Source: Duganella sp. Root336D2 (GTDB lineage Bacteria > Pseudomonadota > Gammaproteobacteria > Burkholderiales > Burkholderiaceae_D). From it: a stretch of DNA of 64,000 nucleotides. Of the stretch, positions 45,435-53,541 are shown one piece after another (the stretch's first letter is position 1; each line of letters starts with the position of its first letter). Below the pieces are notes generated by a model that saw only the letters and a list, made by a program, of their open reading frames with translations, did no database searches and was not told the DNA's origin. The stretch spans positions 1,238 through 65,237 of the forward strand of contig NZ_LMDB01000033.1 in the NCBI RefSeq assembly GCF_001425005.1. Direction: 5' to 3'. The translations under genes were made by a program, and so were the position numbers.

Positions 45435-45509
45435 AAGTCGGGGTCAGGTCCGGCAATCGGACATTCGCGTTGCGCGAATGTCCGATTGCCGGACCTGACC
45501 CCGACTTTC
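45433..45509. repeat. Perfect 37-bp hairpin, GGGGTCAGGTC family
   Basis: Two 37-base arms (45433-45469 and 45473-45509) are perfectly complementary around a TTG loop. The arms contain GGGGTCAGGTCCGGCAATC. The same terminal blocks occur in the hairpin at 47409-47474. No T-run follows. It separates the kinase/receiver unit from trxA and may act as a transcript end or be a mobile repeat. Confidence 0.95.
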
Positions 45510-45672
45510 GCCTTTCAAGCAGCGTACACGGGCCGGGAAAATCGGTTATTATTTGGGCCATTCCCGCCCTGATTCCCGCTTGACTTCCCAGTATTGAATT
45601 AGCGCAGTTCGTCGCCAGATGGGCGATAACAGCAAGGGATCTTCCCGGGCGAACGACCAATTAAGGAAAAAC

Positions 45673-45999
45673 ATGAGCGACCTGATCAAACACATTACCG
45701 ATGCATCCTTCGACACCGACGTGCTGAAGTCCGACCGCCCCGTGCTGGTGGACTTCTGGGCCGAATGGTGCGGTCCTTGCAAGAGCATCGCCCCGATCCT
45801 GGAAGAAGTGGCCAAGGAATACGACGGCAAGCTGACCATCGCCAAGCTGGACGTGGACAGCAACCAGGCCGTGCCAGGCAAGTTCGGCATCCGTGGCATC
45901 CCGACCCTGATCCTGTTCAAAAATGGCGTGCCAGCCGCACAAAAAGTCGGCGCGATGGCAAAAGGTCAACTGACCTCTTTCATCGACAGCAATATTTGA
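45673..45999 (+). CDS. trxA: Thioredoxin 1
   Basis: 108 residues from the ATG at 45673 preceded by AAGGAAAAAC. The redox motif W32-C33-G34-P35-C36 is followed by the conserved cis-Pro region GIRGIPTLILFKNG. It reduces disulfides in the cytoplasm with electrons from thioredoxin reductase. The order trxA-rho is widespread in proteobacteria. An in-frame upstream extension of 18 codons has no family similarity. Confidence 0.97.
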   Translation: MSDLIKHITDASFDTDVLKSDRPVLVDFWAEWCGPCKSIAPILEEVAKEYDGKLTIAKLDVDSNQAVPGKFGIRGIPTLILFKNGVPAAQKVGAMAKGQLTSFIDSNI

Positions 46000-46136
46000 T
46001 GTAATATAGGCGGTGCTGCGCCCGCAGCCCGCCTGATTGGCGGGGAAAGTGCCCAAAAACCTTTCCCTTAATACTTATAGACCACGTAGTTCCCTCCCCT
46101 ACCCTTACTTTCCCGTCACGGGACACTCAAACAGCT

Positions 46137-47399
46137 ATGCACCTTTCTGAACTTAAGGCTATGCACGTTTCAGCTCTGCTGGAAATGGCCATCAGCCTCG
46201 ATATCGATAATGCGGCCCGCCTGCGCAAGCAGGAACTGATGTTCGCGATCCTGAAAAAACGCGCCAAGGCCGGCGAACAGATTTTCGGCGACGGCGCCCT
46301 GGAAGTCCTGCCTGACGGCTTTGGCTTCCTGCGCTCGCCAGACGCCTCGTACATGGCGTCGACCGACGATATTTATATTTCCCCGTCGCAGATCCGCCGC
46401 TTCAACCTGCACACCGGCGATTCGATCGAGGGCGAGGTGCGTACCCCGAAGGATGGCGAGCGTTATTTCGCCCTGGTGAAGGTGGACAAGGTCAACGGCG
46501 AATCGCCGGAAGCGTCCAAGCACCGCATCCTGTTTGAGAACCTGACGCCGCTGCACCCGACCGTACCGCTGCGCCTGGAGCGCGACATGGCCGGCACCGA
46601 GAACATCACCGGCCGCATCATCGACCTGGTGGCGCCGATCGGCAAAGGCCAGCGCGGCCTGCTGGTGGCATCGCCGAAGTCCGGCAAGTCCGTGATGCTG
46701 CAGCATATCGCGCACGCCATCACCACCAACCACCCGGACGTGACCCTGATCGTGCTGCTGATCGACGAACGTCCAGAGGAAGTGACCGAGATGCAGCGTT
46801 CGGTGCGCGGCGAAGTGGTGGCCTCGACCTTCGACGAACCGGCCACGCGCCACGTGCAGGTTGCCGAGATGGTGCTGGAAAAAGCCAAGCGCCTGGTCGA
46901 GATGAAAAAAGACGTGGTGATCCTGCTGGACTCGATCACCCGCCTGGCGCGCGCCTACAACACCGTGATCCCGGCCTCGGGCAAGGTGCTGACCGGTGGT
47001 GTCGATGCCAACGCGCTGCAGCGTCCGAAGCGCTTCTTCGGCGCCGCGCGTAACGTGGAAGAAGGCGGCTCGCTGACCATCGTCGCTACCGCGCTGATCG
47101 AAACCGGTTCGCGCATGGACGATGTGATTTACGAAGAATTCAAGGGTACCGGCAATATGGAGGTGCACCTGGAGCGCCGCCTGGCCGAGAAGCGCGTCTA
47201 CCCGTCGATCAACCTGAACAAGTCCGGCACCCGCCGCGAAGAACTGCTGATCAAGGCCGACCAGTTGCAGAAGATCTGGATCCTGCGCAAGCTGCTGTAC
47301 TCGATGGACGAGATCGAAGCGATGGAGTTCATCCTCGACAAGATGCGCGCCACCAAGAACAACGGTGAGTTCTTCGAGATGATGCGCCGCGGCGGCTAA
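46137..47399 (+). CDS. rho: Transcription termination factor Rho
   Basis: 420 residues, the standard length. The N-terminal Rho_N domain (LSELKAMHVSALLEMAISLD) and cold-shock RNA-binding domain (DGFGFLRSPDASYMASTDD, YISPSQIRRFNLHTGD) lead to the ATPase core with Walker A LVASPKSGKSVML, Walker B VVILLDSITRLARAYN and the secondary RNA-binding Q/R-loop region. Hexameric helicase that ends untranslated transcripts. The 137-bp leader before the gene may allow known Rho autoregulation. It is followed by a hairpin of the GGGGTCAGGTC family. Confidence 0.98.
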   Translation: MHLSELKAMHVSALLEMAISLDIDNAARLRKQELMFAILKKRAKAGEQIFGDGALEVLPDGFGFLRSPDASYMASTDDIYISPSQIRRFNLHTGDSIEGEVRTPKDGERYFALVKVDKVNGESPEASKHRILFENLTPLHPTVPLRLERDMAGTENITGRIIDLVAPIGKGQRGLLVASPKSGKSVMLQHIAHAITTNHPDVTLIVLLIDERPEEVTEMQRSVRGEVVASTFDEPATRHVQVAEMVLEKAKRLVEMKKDVVILLDSITRLARAYNTVIPASGKVLTGGVDANALQRPKRFFGAARNVEEGGSLTIVATALIETGSRMDDVIYEEFKGTGNMEVHLERRLAEKRVYPSINLNKSGTRREELLIKADQLQKIWILRKLLYSMDEIEAMEFILDKMRATKNNGEFFEMMRRGG

Positions 47400-47408
47400 G
47401 TCTGCCGA

Positions 47409-47474
47409 GGGGTCAGGTCTCGACAATCCGATATTTTCGCGCAGCGAAAATGTTGGATTGTTAGACCTGACCCC
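47409..47474. repeat. Imperfect hairpin of the GGGGTCAGGTC family
   Basis: Arms of about 31 bases start GGGGTCAGGTCT, end AGACCTGACCCC, and pair around a GCA loop at TTTTCGC/GCGAAAA. The outer 11 bases and the CAATC block are shared with 45433-45509. It lies between rho and rpmE2 and just upstream of a probable rpmE2 -10 element. Confidence 0.9.
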
Positions 47475-47484
47475 GAATCCGCGC

Positions 47485-47490
47485 TATAAT
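47485..47490 (+). promoter_or_regulatory. Probable -10 element for rpmE2
   Basis: A perfect TATAAT. A weak -35 would lie within the right arm of the preceding hairpin. Confidence 0.5.
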
Positions 47491-47544
47491 CCGCGGTTCA
47501 TTTAAACCCAGGCAAGTGAGCGGCAATCGGGTCGAGAGGCAGGA

Positions 47545-47580
47545 ATGACCGACGAAGTGCTGTTTGGCTACCAACATTGA
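47545..47580 (+). CDS. Putative leader peptide upstream of rpmE2
   Basis: Eleven codons (MTDEVLFGYQH) between a purine-rich AGGCAGGA and the rpmE2 ribosome site, stopping 9 bases before the rpmE2 ATG. It may couple translation or help sense ribosome state. L31 mRNAs in other phyla carry regulatory leaders. Too short for certainty. Confidence 0.3.
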   Translation: MTDEVLFGYQH

Positions 47581-47589
47581 GAGAAAAGC

Positions 47590-47859
47590 ATGAAAGCTGA
47601 TATCCATCCAGATTACCGCGAAGTCCTGTTCCACGACCTGTCGTGCGACTTCAAGTTCATCACCCGCTCGACCATCCAGACCCGCGACACCGCGACCCAC
47701 GAAGGTAAAGAGTACCCACTGGTGAAGATCGAGGTTTCCTCCGAATCGCACCCGTTCTTCACCGGCCAGCACAAGATCGTCGACACCGCCGGTCGCGTGG
47801 AAAAATTCCGCCAGAAGTTCGGCAAAGTCGGTTCCAAGACCGCAGTTGCAAACGGCTGA
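47590..47859 (+). CDS. rpmE2: 50S ribosomal protein L31, type B
   Basis: 89 residues. MKADIHPDYREVLFHD and the ESHPFFTGQHKIVDTAGRVE block are diagnostic of type B L31. The zinc-binding CxxC of type A is absent, so this is the zinc-independent form. It acts as a bridge between the ribosomal subunits. In many bacteria this form is made under zinc shortage via Zur, but no clear Zur box was seen here. A strong terminator follows. Confidence 0.97.
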   Translation: MKADIHPDYREVLFHDLSCDFKFITRSTIQTRDTATHEGKEYPLVKIEVSSESHPFFTGQHKIVDTAGRVEKFRQKFGKVGSKTAVANG

Positions 47860-47873
47860 TCCCCGTCGCAGCG

Positions 47874-47904
47874 AAAAAAAAGGCAGCCGCGGCTGCCTTT
47901 TTTC
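47874..47904. terminator. Rho-independent terminator after rpmE2
   Basis: GGCAGCC-GC-GGCTGCC stem flanked by A-run and T-run. It works in the + direction; the A-run would make it usable on the minus strand too. Confidence 0.93.
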
Positions 47905-47949
47905 TTTTTACCCGTCATACTCCAGCTTTCCAAAGAATAACCCTGACCG

Positions 47950-49674
47950 ATGAAGCCAGTCCGTCTGCCCGCTGCCGCCACCCGTACCCTGCCCCGCTGG
48001 GCGTTTTTTGCCCTGGGCCTGCTGTACATCCTGCCGGGGCTGATTGGGCGCGAGCCGTGGAAAAACGATGATGCGGCCAGCTTCGGGGTGATGTGGACCA
48101 TGGCGCACGGCAGCTGGCAGGATTGGCTGTGGCCCAACATCGCCGGCCTGTCGGTGACCGGCGAGGGTCCGCTGGCGTTCTGGCTGGGCGCGCTGGCCAT
48201 CAAGCTGTTCGGCTGGGCCATCGGCGATGTACTGGGTGCGCGCGTGGCCACCCTCGGCGTGTTCCTGCTGGGCGTGATGGCGGTCTGGTACGCCACCTTC
48301 AACCTGGGCCGCCGGCCGGAAGCGCAGCCGCTGCGCCTGGCCTTCGGCGGCCAGCCGGAACCGAACGATTTCGGCCGCACCCTGGCCGATGCCGCCGTGC
48401 TGATCTACCTGGGCTGCCTGGGCTTGCTGGTCCACAGCCATGAAACCACGGCCGAGCCGCTGCAGGTATCGCTGCTGGCGCTCACGCTGTATCGCAGCGT
48501 GCGCTATATGGAGCTGGCGTCGCTGCGCAATGCGGCCCTGGCCGGCCTGGCGCTGGGCCTGCTGACCCTGACGCGCGGCTGGGTGGTCCCGGCCGCCCTG
48601 GTGAGCGCCCTGTTTGCCTGTACCCGCTTCCTGTCCATGCCGGCTGCCCGTTCGCTGCGCGACCTGGCCTTTGCCGTGGCGGTAGCCGCCGCCGTGAGCG
48701 CGCTGTGGGCGGTGCCGGCCCTGCTGGCGCGCCCTTACGGGCAGGCGCCGCTGGCCGCCTGGATGGCGTGGAACGAAGCCCAGCTGACGGTGGGCGGCTT
48801 CGATGGCTTGCGTACTTTCTTCCGCGTCGGCGTCTGGTTCTTCTGGCCGGCCTGGCCGTTTGCCGCCTGGGCCGTGTGGGCCTGGCGCCGCCAGAGCAAC
48901 CTGCTGCACATCGTGGTGCCGACCACCTTCGTCACCGTGGCCACCATCCTGGTGCTGCTCAACCCGGCGCCCGAGCAGGGCCACCTGCTGATGCTGCTGC
49001 CGCCGCTGGCCATCATGGCCGCGTTCGGCCTGCTGACCATGCAGCGCGGCGCCATCAATGCCATCGACTGGTTCAGCGTGATGGTGCTGACCCTGTGCGC
49101 GGCCGTGCTGTGGATTTTCTATTACGCCCAGCTGACCGGCTGGCCCGCCAAGCCGGCGCATAATGTGCTCAAGCTGCTGCCGGGCTTCACGCCGCAAGTC
49201 AGCTGGCTGTCGCTGCTGGTCGGCCTGTGTGCCACCGCCGGCTGGTTCGTGCTGGTGCACTGGCGCCTGTCGCGCCGCCCGGCCGTGCTGTGGCGCGCCG
49301 TGGTGCTGTCGTCCGGCGGCCTGATCCTGATCTGGATCCTGCTGATGACCCTGTTCCTGCCGCACGTGAACTACAGCAAGAGCTACGCCGCGGTGGCGCG
49401 CGAAGCGGCCGCGCTGCTGCCGCCCGGCACCGATTGCGTGCAATCGAATGTCACGCCCGCCCAGCGCGCTTCCTTCGCCTACTTTGGCAAGATGCCGTTC
49501 AATGGCGTCGAGCAGCGCCGCTGCGACGTCATGTTGTTGCAAGATAGCATCAAATCTCGTGCCCACCAGCAACAACCCGGTGCCGAGTGGGAGCCGCTAT
49601 GGGAAGGGCGCCGCGCCTCCGACCGCAGCGAGCGTTTCCGCCTGTTCAAGCGGCGCACGGTTCACGCCAACTGA
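47950..49674 (+). CDS. GT-C family membrane glycosyltransferase (ArnT/PMT-like)
   Basis: 574 residues with about 11-12 membrane helices and a soluble C-terminal part. The first loop has REPWKNDDAASFGVMW, the acidic pair typical of lipid-linked-sugar transferases of the PMT/ArnT group (GT39/GT83). VHSHETTAEPLQ and EQGHLLMLLPPLA are further family-like segments. It likely moves a sugar from an undecaprenyl carrier to lipid A, a protein or another glycan on the periplasmic face. Target unknown. It is a single gene after the rpmE2 terminator and precedes a periplasmic binding protein. Confidence 0.85.
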   Translation: MKPVRLPAAATRTLPRWAFFALGLLYILPGLIGREPWKNDDAASFGVMWTMAHGSWQDWLWPNIAGLSVTGEGPLAFWLGALAIKLFGWAIGDVLGARVATLGVFLLGVMAVWYATFNLGRRPEAQPLRLAFGGQPEPNDFGRTLADAAVLIYLGCLGLLVHSHETTAEPLQVSLLALTLYRSVRYMELASLRNAALAGLALGLLTLTRGWVVPAALVSALFACTRFLSMPAARSLRDLAFAVAVAAAVSALWAVPALLARPYGQAPLAAWMAWNEAQLTVGGFDGLRTFFRVGVWFFWPAWPFAAWAVWAWRRQSNLLHIVVPTTFVTVATILVLLNPAPEQGHLLMLLPPLAIMAAFGLLTMQRGAINAIDWFSVMVLTLCAAVLWIFYYAQLTGWPAKPAHNVLKLLPGFTPQVSWLSLLVGLCATAGWFVLVHWRLSRRPAVLWRAVVLSSGGLILIWILLMTLFLPHVNYSKSYAAVAREAAALLPPGTDCVQSNVTPAQRASFAYFGKMPFNGVEQRRCDVMLLQDSIKSRAHQQQPGAEWEPLWEGRRASDRSERFRLFKRRTVHAN

Positions 49675-49731
49675 TTGTCCGCCGGCCCGCCTCCCTGCTA
49701 TCCTGTACTGGACGATAGCAAAGAGGTAGGC

Positions 49732-50469
49732 ATGGTATCAGCAGTAGCGTATCTGGCAATGTTGCTGGCTACCAGCGCCGCCGCGCTGGCAGCCCCGCCG
49801 CTCATCATCACGTCCGAGCACTCGCCGCCGGCCAGCATGAAGGTGGGCGCGCAGGTGGTCGGCCGCGAAGGCGAAAAGATCCGCGAGATGCTGGCGCGCA
49901 GCGGCTATGCCTACAGCATTGACGTGCTGCCCTGGAAACGCGCCTTCACCATGGCGCAGCGCGACCCCTACACCTGCGTCTACTCCACCTCGCGCACCCC
50001 GGAACGGGAAAAACAGTTCAAATGGGTCGGCCCGACCGATGAAGCGCAGTGGGTACTGATGGGCCGCGCCGGCCGCACTTACCATGTGCGCAGCCTGGAC
50101 GATGCGCGCAAGCTGCGCATCGGCACCTATAACGGCGATGCGCGCGACGAATTCCTGCGCGCCCGCGGCTTCGACGTGGACGGTGCGCCGGACAATGCCT
50201 CCAACCCGAAAAAGCTGCTGCTTGACCGCATCGACCTGTGGGCGGTCGGCGTGCGCAACAACGACCTCAGCGGGCTGGCCCTGTATGCCGCCCCCGAGCA
50301 GCTGGTGCCGGTGCTGACTTTCCACCACGTCAAGGTCTACCTGGCCTGCAATCCGAGCGTGCCGGACGCGATGGTCGAGCGCATGAATGGCGCCCTCGAC
50401 AGCATGCGCAAGGACGGCACGTTCACAAGGTTGGAAAAGAAATACGAACAGTGGCAAGCCAGCAAATAG
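49732..50469 (+). CDS. Periplasmic amino-acid-type binding protein (SBP_bac_3-like)
   Basis: 245 residues from the ATG at 49732 (GAGGTAGGC before it). A signal peptide (AYLAMLLATSAAALA) is followed by the fold typical of the extracellular solute-binding family 3: PPLIITSEHSPPASM, the IDVLPWKRAFTMAQRDPYTC helix and the hinge-strand KLRIGTYNGDARDEFL. No permease or ATPase gene is adjacent, so it may serve as a sensor domain or a stand-alone binder. Proteins of this subgroup with the PWKRAF pattern are often orphan. Confidence 0.82.
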   Translation: MVSAVAYLAMLLATSAAALAAPPLIITSEHSPPASMKVGAQVVGREGEKIREMLARSGYAYSIDVLPWKRAFTMAQRDPYTCVYSTSRTPEREKQFKWVGPTDEAQWVLMGRAGRTYHVRSLDDARKLRIGTYNGDARDEFLRARGFDVDGAPDNASNPKKLLLDRIDLWAVGVRNNDLSGLALYAAPEQLVPVLTFHHVKVYLACNPSVPDAMVERMNGALDSMRKDGTFTRLEKKYEQWQASK

Positions 50470-50654
50470 ATGCCATTTATTCCTGTTGCGCAACTAAAGT
50501 TTTTTTGGAGCGCAGCGAACGCGCGCTTGGTTTACGCGCTATAGTCACCATATGCGGAATGTTGCCGCACAGCATTTTCAACAACACTGGGGCCAGCCGA
50601 GGCAGAATGCCACCGGCCATAGGCCCACTAGAAACCCTAGCGATTTCCAGGCCT

Positions 50655-52568
50655 ATGTTCAATATCTACAAGCTCCAGCTCGCCCTCAAGAACCCTCTGG
50701 TACGCATCACCCTGGTGCTGCTGGCCACTGCCGCCGTGGCATTTGCGCTGCTGCGCGCCGATGTGGCGCAGGATGCCGCACCGGTGCTGCGTTCGCAGAA
50801 TATCGGTGAAATCACCGCCCTGGTGGCCCAGCGCGACAAGCTGGACTACCTGCTGATCGCCCGCCCGCTGGCCGATTCGCCGCGCTATGTCTACAAGTTC
50901 AAAGGCGACGCTACGCTGCACGTGGTGGTGGTGCCCAGCACCTCGCACCAGAGCCTGGAACGTGAAGTGCTGCTGCGCAATAACATCCCTTATGCCATCG
51001 CCAAGGAAGACTTCCTGGCCGCGCACAAGGGCGTGCTGCTGGACGACGGCGGCCAGTGGGCCAGCGTGCAAGCTTTCCTGAAACGCCACGCCTTCGACAT
51101 CTTCGTGGTGGGCCTGGTGCTGTTCGTGCTGAAGTGGGGCATGCCGGGCATGGGCATGAACGCGTCGGTGATCACGCCGGACCAGCTCAAGGGTTCGATG
51201 GACGACCTGATCGGCATGGAAGACATCAAGCAGGAAGTGCTGCACCTGGAAGACATGATCCGCAACCGCGAAGTCTACAAGCAGCACAATATCGACAAGC
51301 CGTTCAATGTGATGCTGACGGGCCCGGCCGGCACCGGCAAGACCAAGCTGGCCGGCTACCTGGCCAAGCGCCTGGGCTACCCGCTGATCCAGGCTTCCGG
51401 CTCGGCGCTGGAATCGGGTTATGTCGGCGGCGGCTCGAAAGCCCTGAACGCGCTGTACAAGAAGGCTTGCGCACGCGGCAACTGCATCATCTTCCTGGAC
51501 GAGGCGCAGGCCCTGTTCATGCCGCGCGGCCGCGGCGAAAAGAAATGGGAAGACGATACCGCGAATACCCTGCTCGGCCTGCTGGACGGCGTGAAAAGCG
51601 AACAAGGCCAGGGCGTGATCTGGATCGTCGCCTCCAATTTCGACGATGCCTCGAGCGCGATGGATGAAGCCATGCTGCGCCGCTTCAGCGTGAAGATCAA
51701 CTTCCGCCTGCCGAACAAGGGCGAGCGCCGGGCGCTGCTCGAGTCCTTCCTGAAGCGCAAGCAGGATGGCCTGGTGGACTGGAACGCCATGGACCTGGAC
51801 CAGGTGGCCGAGATCACCGCCAACCTCAGCCCGGCCCTGCTGGAAACCGTGGTCGACCGCGCCTCCATGATTTCGATCCAGGAAAAGTGCGTGATCAATA
51901 CCGACCTGATGTTCCGCGCCTTCGAGCGCGCCACCATCGGCCTGACCGACCGCGCCACCACGGCCGAGAAGACGCGCCAGCGCGAGCGCATCGCCTTGCA
52001 CGAACTGGGCCACTTCTTCATGCAGATCGACCCTTACCTGCGCGCCGGCCTGCCGCTGGCCGAGGTGAAGGAAAAGTCGCACCTGCTGAAGATCTCGACC
52101 GAGGCGGTGTCGAAGATGAACGCGCTGGGCTATGTGCTGTCGGCCGGCGACGACATGTCGCTGCGCACGCTGGAAGAAATGGAACGCGACGTCATGCAGC
52201 TGTACGGCGGCGTGGCGGCGGAAGAGTTGTTCTACGGTGCGCGCGGCATTTCGGTGGGCAGCCAGAACGATATCGAGAAAGCCACCAAGATGCTGAACAT
52301 GATGGTCAACCGCCTGTCGATGTATTCGCGCTCCAAGCTCGATTACAGCCAGTTGCGCGGCGAGACCGGCGACGAGCATACGCTGCTGCAGGTGGAAGCC
52401 AAGGCGGACGAGTTGTACAGCACCACGCTGGCCGCCATGCGCGACTACCGCACGGTGATGGAATCCATCAAGGAGGAACTGATGGAGCGCTATGTGCTGT
52501 CGAAGGATGCCATCTTCGCACTGCTGGAGGAGCGCCTCGATGCGGCGCCCCTGCAGCAAGCCGCGTAA
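50655..52568 (+). CDS. FtsH-like membrane AAA+ metalloprotease, divergent
   Basis: 637 residues from the ATG at 50655. Topology is like FtsH: helix 1 (about 16-34), an extracytoplasmic part of some 110 residues, helix 2 (about 150-168), then cytoplasmic domains. Walker A is GPAGTGKTK at 223, Walker B is NCIIFLDEAQAL (DEAQ instead of the usual DEID), and an arginine region is seen in MLRRFSVKINF. The peptidase motif HELGH (H449) replaces HEAGH, and the GVAAEELFYG helix with the third ligand is present. It is a separate branch from housekeeping FtsH, probably with special substrates. The 185-bp leader holds no other gene. Confidence 0.85.
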   Translation: MFNIYKLQLALKNPLVRITLVLLATAAVAFALLRADVAQDAAPVLRSQNIGEITALVAQRDKLDYLLIARPLADSPRYVYKFKGDATLHVVVVPSTSHQSLEREVLLRNNIPYAIAKEDFLAAHKGVLLDDGGQWASVQAFLKRHAFDIFVVGLVLFVLKWGMPGMGMNASVITPDQLKGSMDDLIGMEDIKQEVLHLEDMIRNREVYKQHNIDKPFNVMLTGPAGTGKTKLAGYLAKRLGYPLIQASGSALESGYVGGGSKALNALYKKACARGNCIIFLDEAQALFMPRGRGEKKWEDDTANTLLGLLDGVKSEQGQGVIWIVASNFDDASSAMDEAMLRRFSVKINFRLPNKGERRALLESFLKRKQDGLVDWNAMDLDQVAEITANLSPALLETVVDRASMISIQEKCVINTDLMFRAFERATIGLTDRATTAEKTRQRERIALHELGHFFMQIDPYLRAGLPLAEVKEKSHLLKISTEAVSKMNALGYVLSAGDDMSLRTLEEMERDVMQLYGGVAAEELFYGARGISVGSQNDIEKATKMLNMMVNRLSMYSRSKLDYSQLRGETGDEHTLLQVEAKADELYSTTLAAMRDYRTVMESIKEELMERYVLSKDAIFALLEERLDAAPLQQAA

Positions 52569-52574
52569 GCCCCG

Positions 52575-52961
52575 CTAGCGCGAGGCGATCACCGTGATGT
52601 GGCGCGCGCTGGCCGCGTCGGCGAGCGACAGTTTCTCGTAGTTGCGGATGGTGACTTCCGTGCCATCGTTATTGAAGGCGACGCGCGTCCCGGCGGCCGT
52701 CACCAGCTCCCCGGGCGCGACCGGGAACAGCTCGGTCTGCGGTTCATCTCCCAGCTGGGCGAAGAAATGCTTGCGGTACTGGGTGAAGCGGATGGTCCTG
52801 CCGTTGCCCAGGTCATAGGTGTAGGCGTAGTCGCGGAATTCGCTGCGCTGCATGGTATAGCTGCTGGGCGCAGGTACGCGCACCGTCAGTTCGTCTCCCG
52901 CCAGGGCGGAAGCACTCAACAACAAGGCGAATGCTGCCGCACTCGCTGCCAGGGTTTTCAT
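52575..52961 (-). CDS. Small exported protein of unknown function
   Basis: 128 residues: signal peptide (1-21, ASAAAFALLLSASALA), then a beta-rich mature part with many aromatic residues (SSYTMQRSEFRDYAYTYDLG, GRTIRFTQYRKHFFAQLG). No domain recognised. AAGGAGCG lies before the start. A 9-bp hairpin stands 26 bases upstream of the start, in the presumed leader. It converges with the FtsH-like gene, 6 bp apart. Confidence 0.75.
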   Translation of the reverse strand: MKTLAASAAAFALLLSASALAGDELTVRVPAPSSYTMQRSEFRDYAYTYDLGNGRTIRFTQYRKHFFAQLGDEPQTELFPVAPGELVTAAGTRVAFNNDGTEVTIRNYEKLSLADAASARHITVIASR

Positions 52962-53392
52962 GGCGTCGCTCCTTCAGATAAAGCGTCGTGGCGCACCGCT
53001 TTGATGCGCCACGGCCGCTGCATTGTCTGCTGTCGTCTTCTTCGCTTGCTTGGCCGTCAGTGCGGCATCGCTGTCCGTAGGCGCCCTGGGCCGTATCCGG
53101 GGAGCGCTCGGGGCCGGGGCGGGTGGGGTGCACCTGCGCCGGCTGTCCAAACCTGGTGCCCTGCGCCGCAGCCATCAGCCATGGCGCAGTGGGAGCAAGC
53201 TTGCGCTTGCGGCGGCCCCGTGGTGGCCGCTTTGTCTGTTCGACTCAGTCATCCTACGCCCGGCTGTTATGCTTGGAAAGCTGCCCGTGCGCTCATTTTT
53301 TTTAATTTGGACACCGCGCCCCATAGCTTAAATATTTGCTGCAGGGTTGCCGCGCGGTGGCAAATCGGTAATAATGCGTGTCGCGTTAAGTG
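52962..53392. other. Gene-poor spacer before tRNA-Leu
   Basis: No supported gene in about 430 bases. It contains a perfect 9-bp hairpin (52987-52995 with 53005-53013, CGTGGCGCA/TGCGCCACG) and an AT-rich stretch after 53290. The run GGTAATAAT near 53368 is a likely -10 for the tRNA gene. Confidence 0.5.
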
Positions 53393-53477
53393 GCCCGAGT
53401 GGTGAAATTGGTAGACGCAGCGGACTCAAAATCCGCCGCCGCAAGGCGTGCCGGTTCGATTCCGGCCTCGGGCACCA
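53393..53477 (+). tRNA. tRNA-Leu (anticodon CAA)
   Basis: 85 nt with encoded CCA. The acceptor stem GCCCGAG pairs with CTCGGGC. The D-arm is GTGGTGAAATTGGTAGAC, the anticodon loop CTCAAAA gives CAA, and a long class II variable arm (GCCGCAAGGC) and the TTCGATTC T-loop complete the cloverleaf. It reads UUG codons. Confidence 0.97.
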
Positions 53478-53541
53478 CCCTCTTCTTCCCCAACGCCAGC
53501 CTTCAATATACGCTTCGGCGCGCGCCGCGGCATCCGTCAGG

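Noticed and set aside
45433..45509. 37-bp hairpin as a classical Rho-independent terminator
   Set aside because: No run of T follows either arm; listed as a repeat instead.
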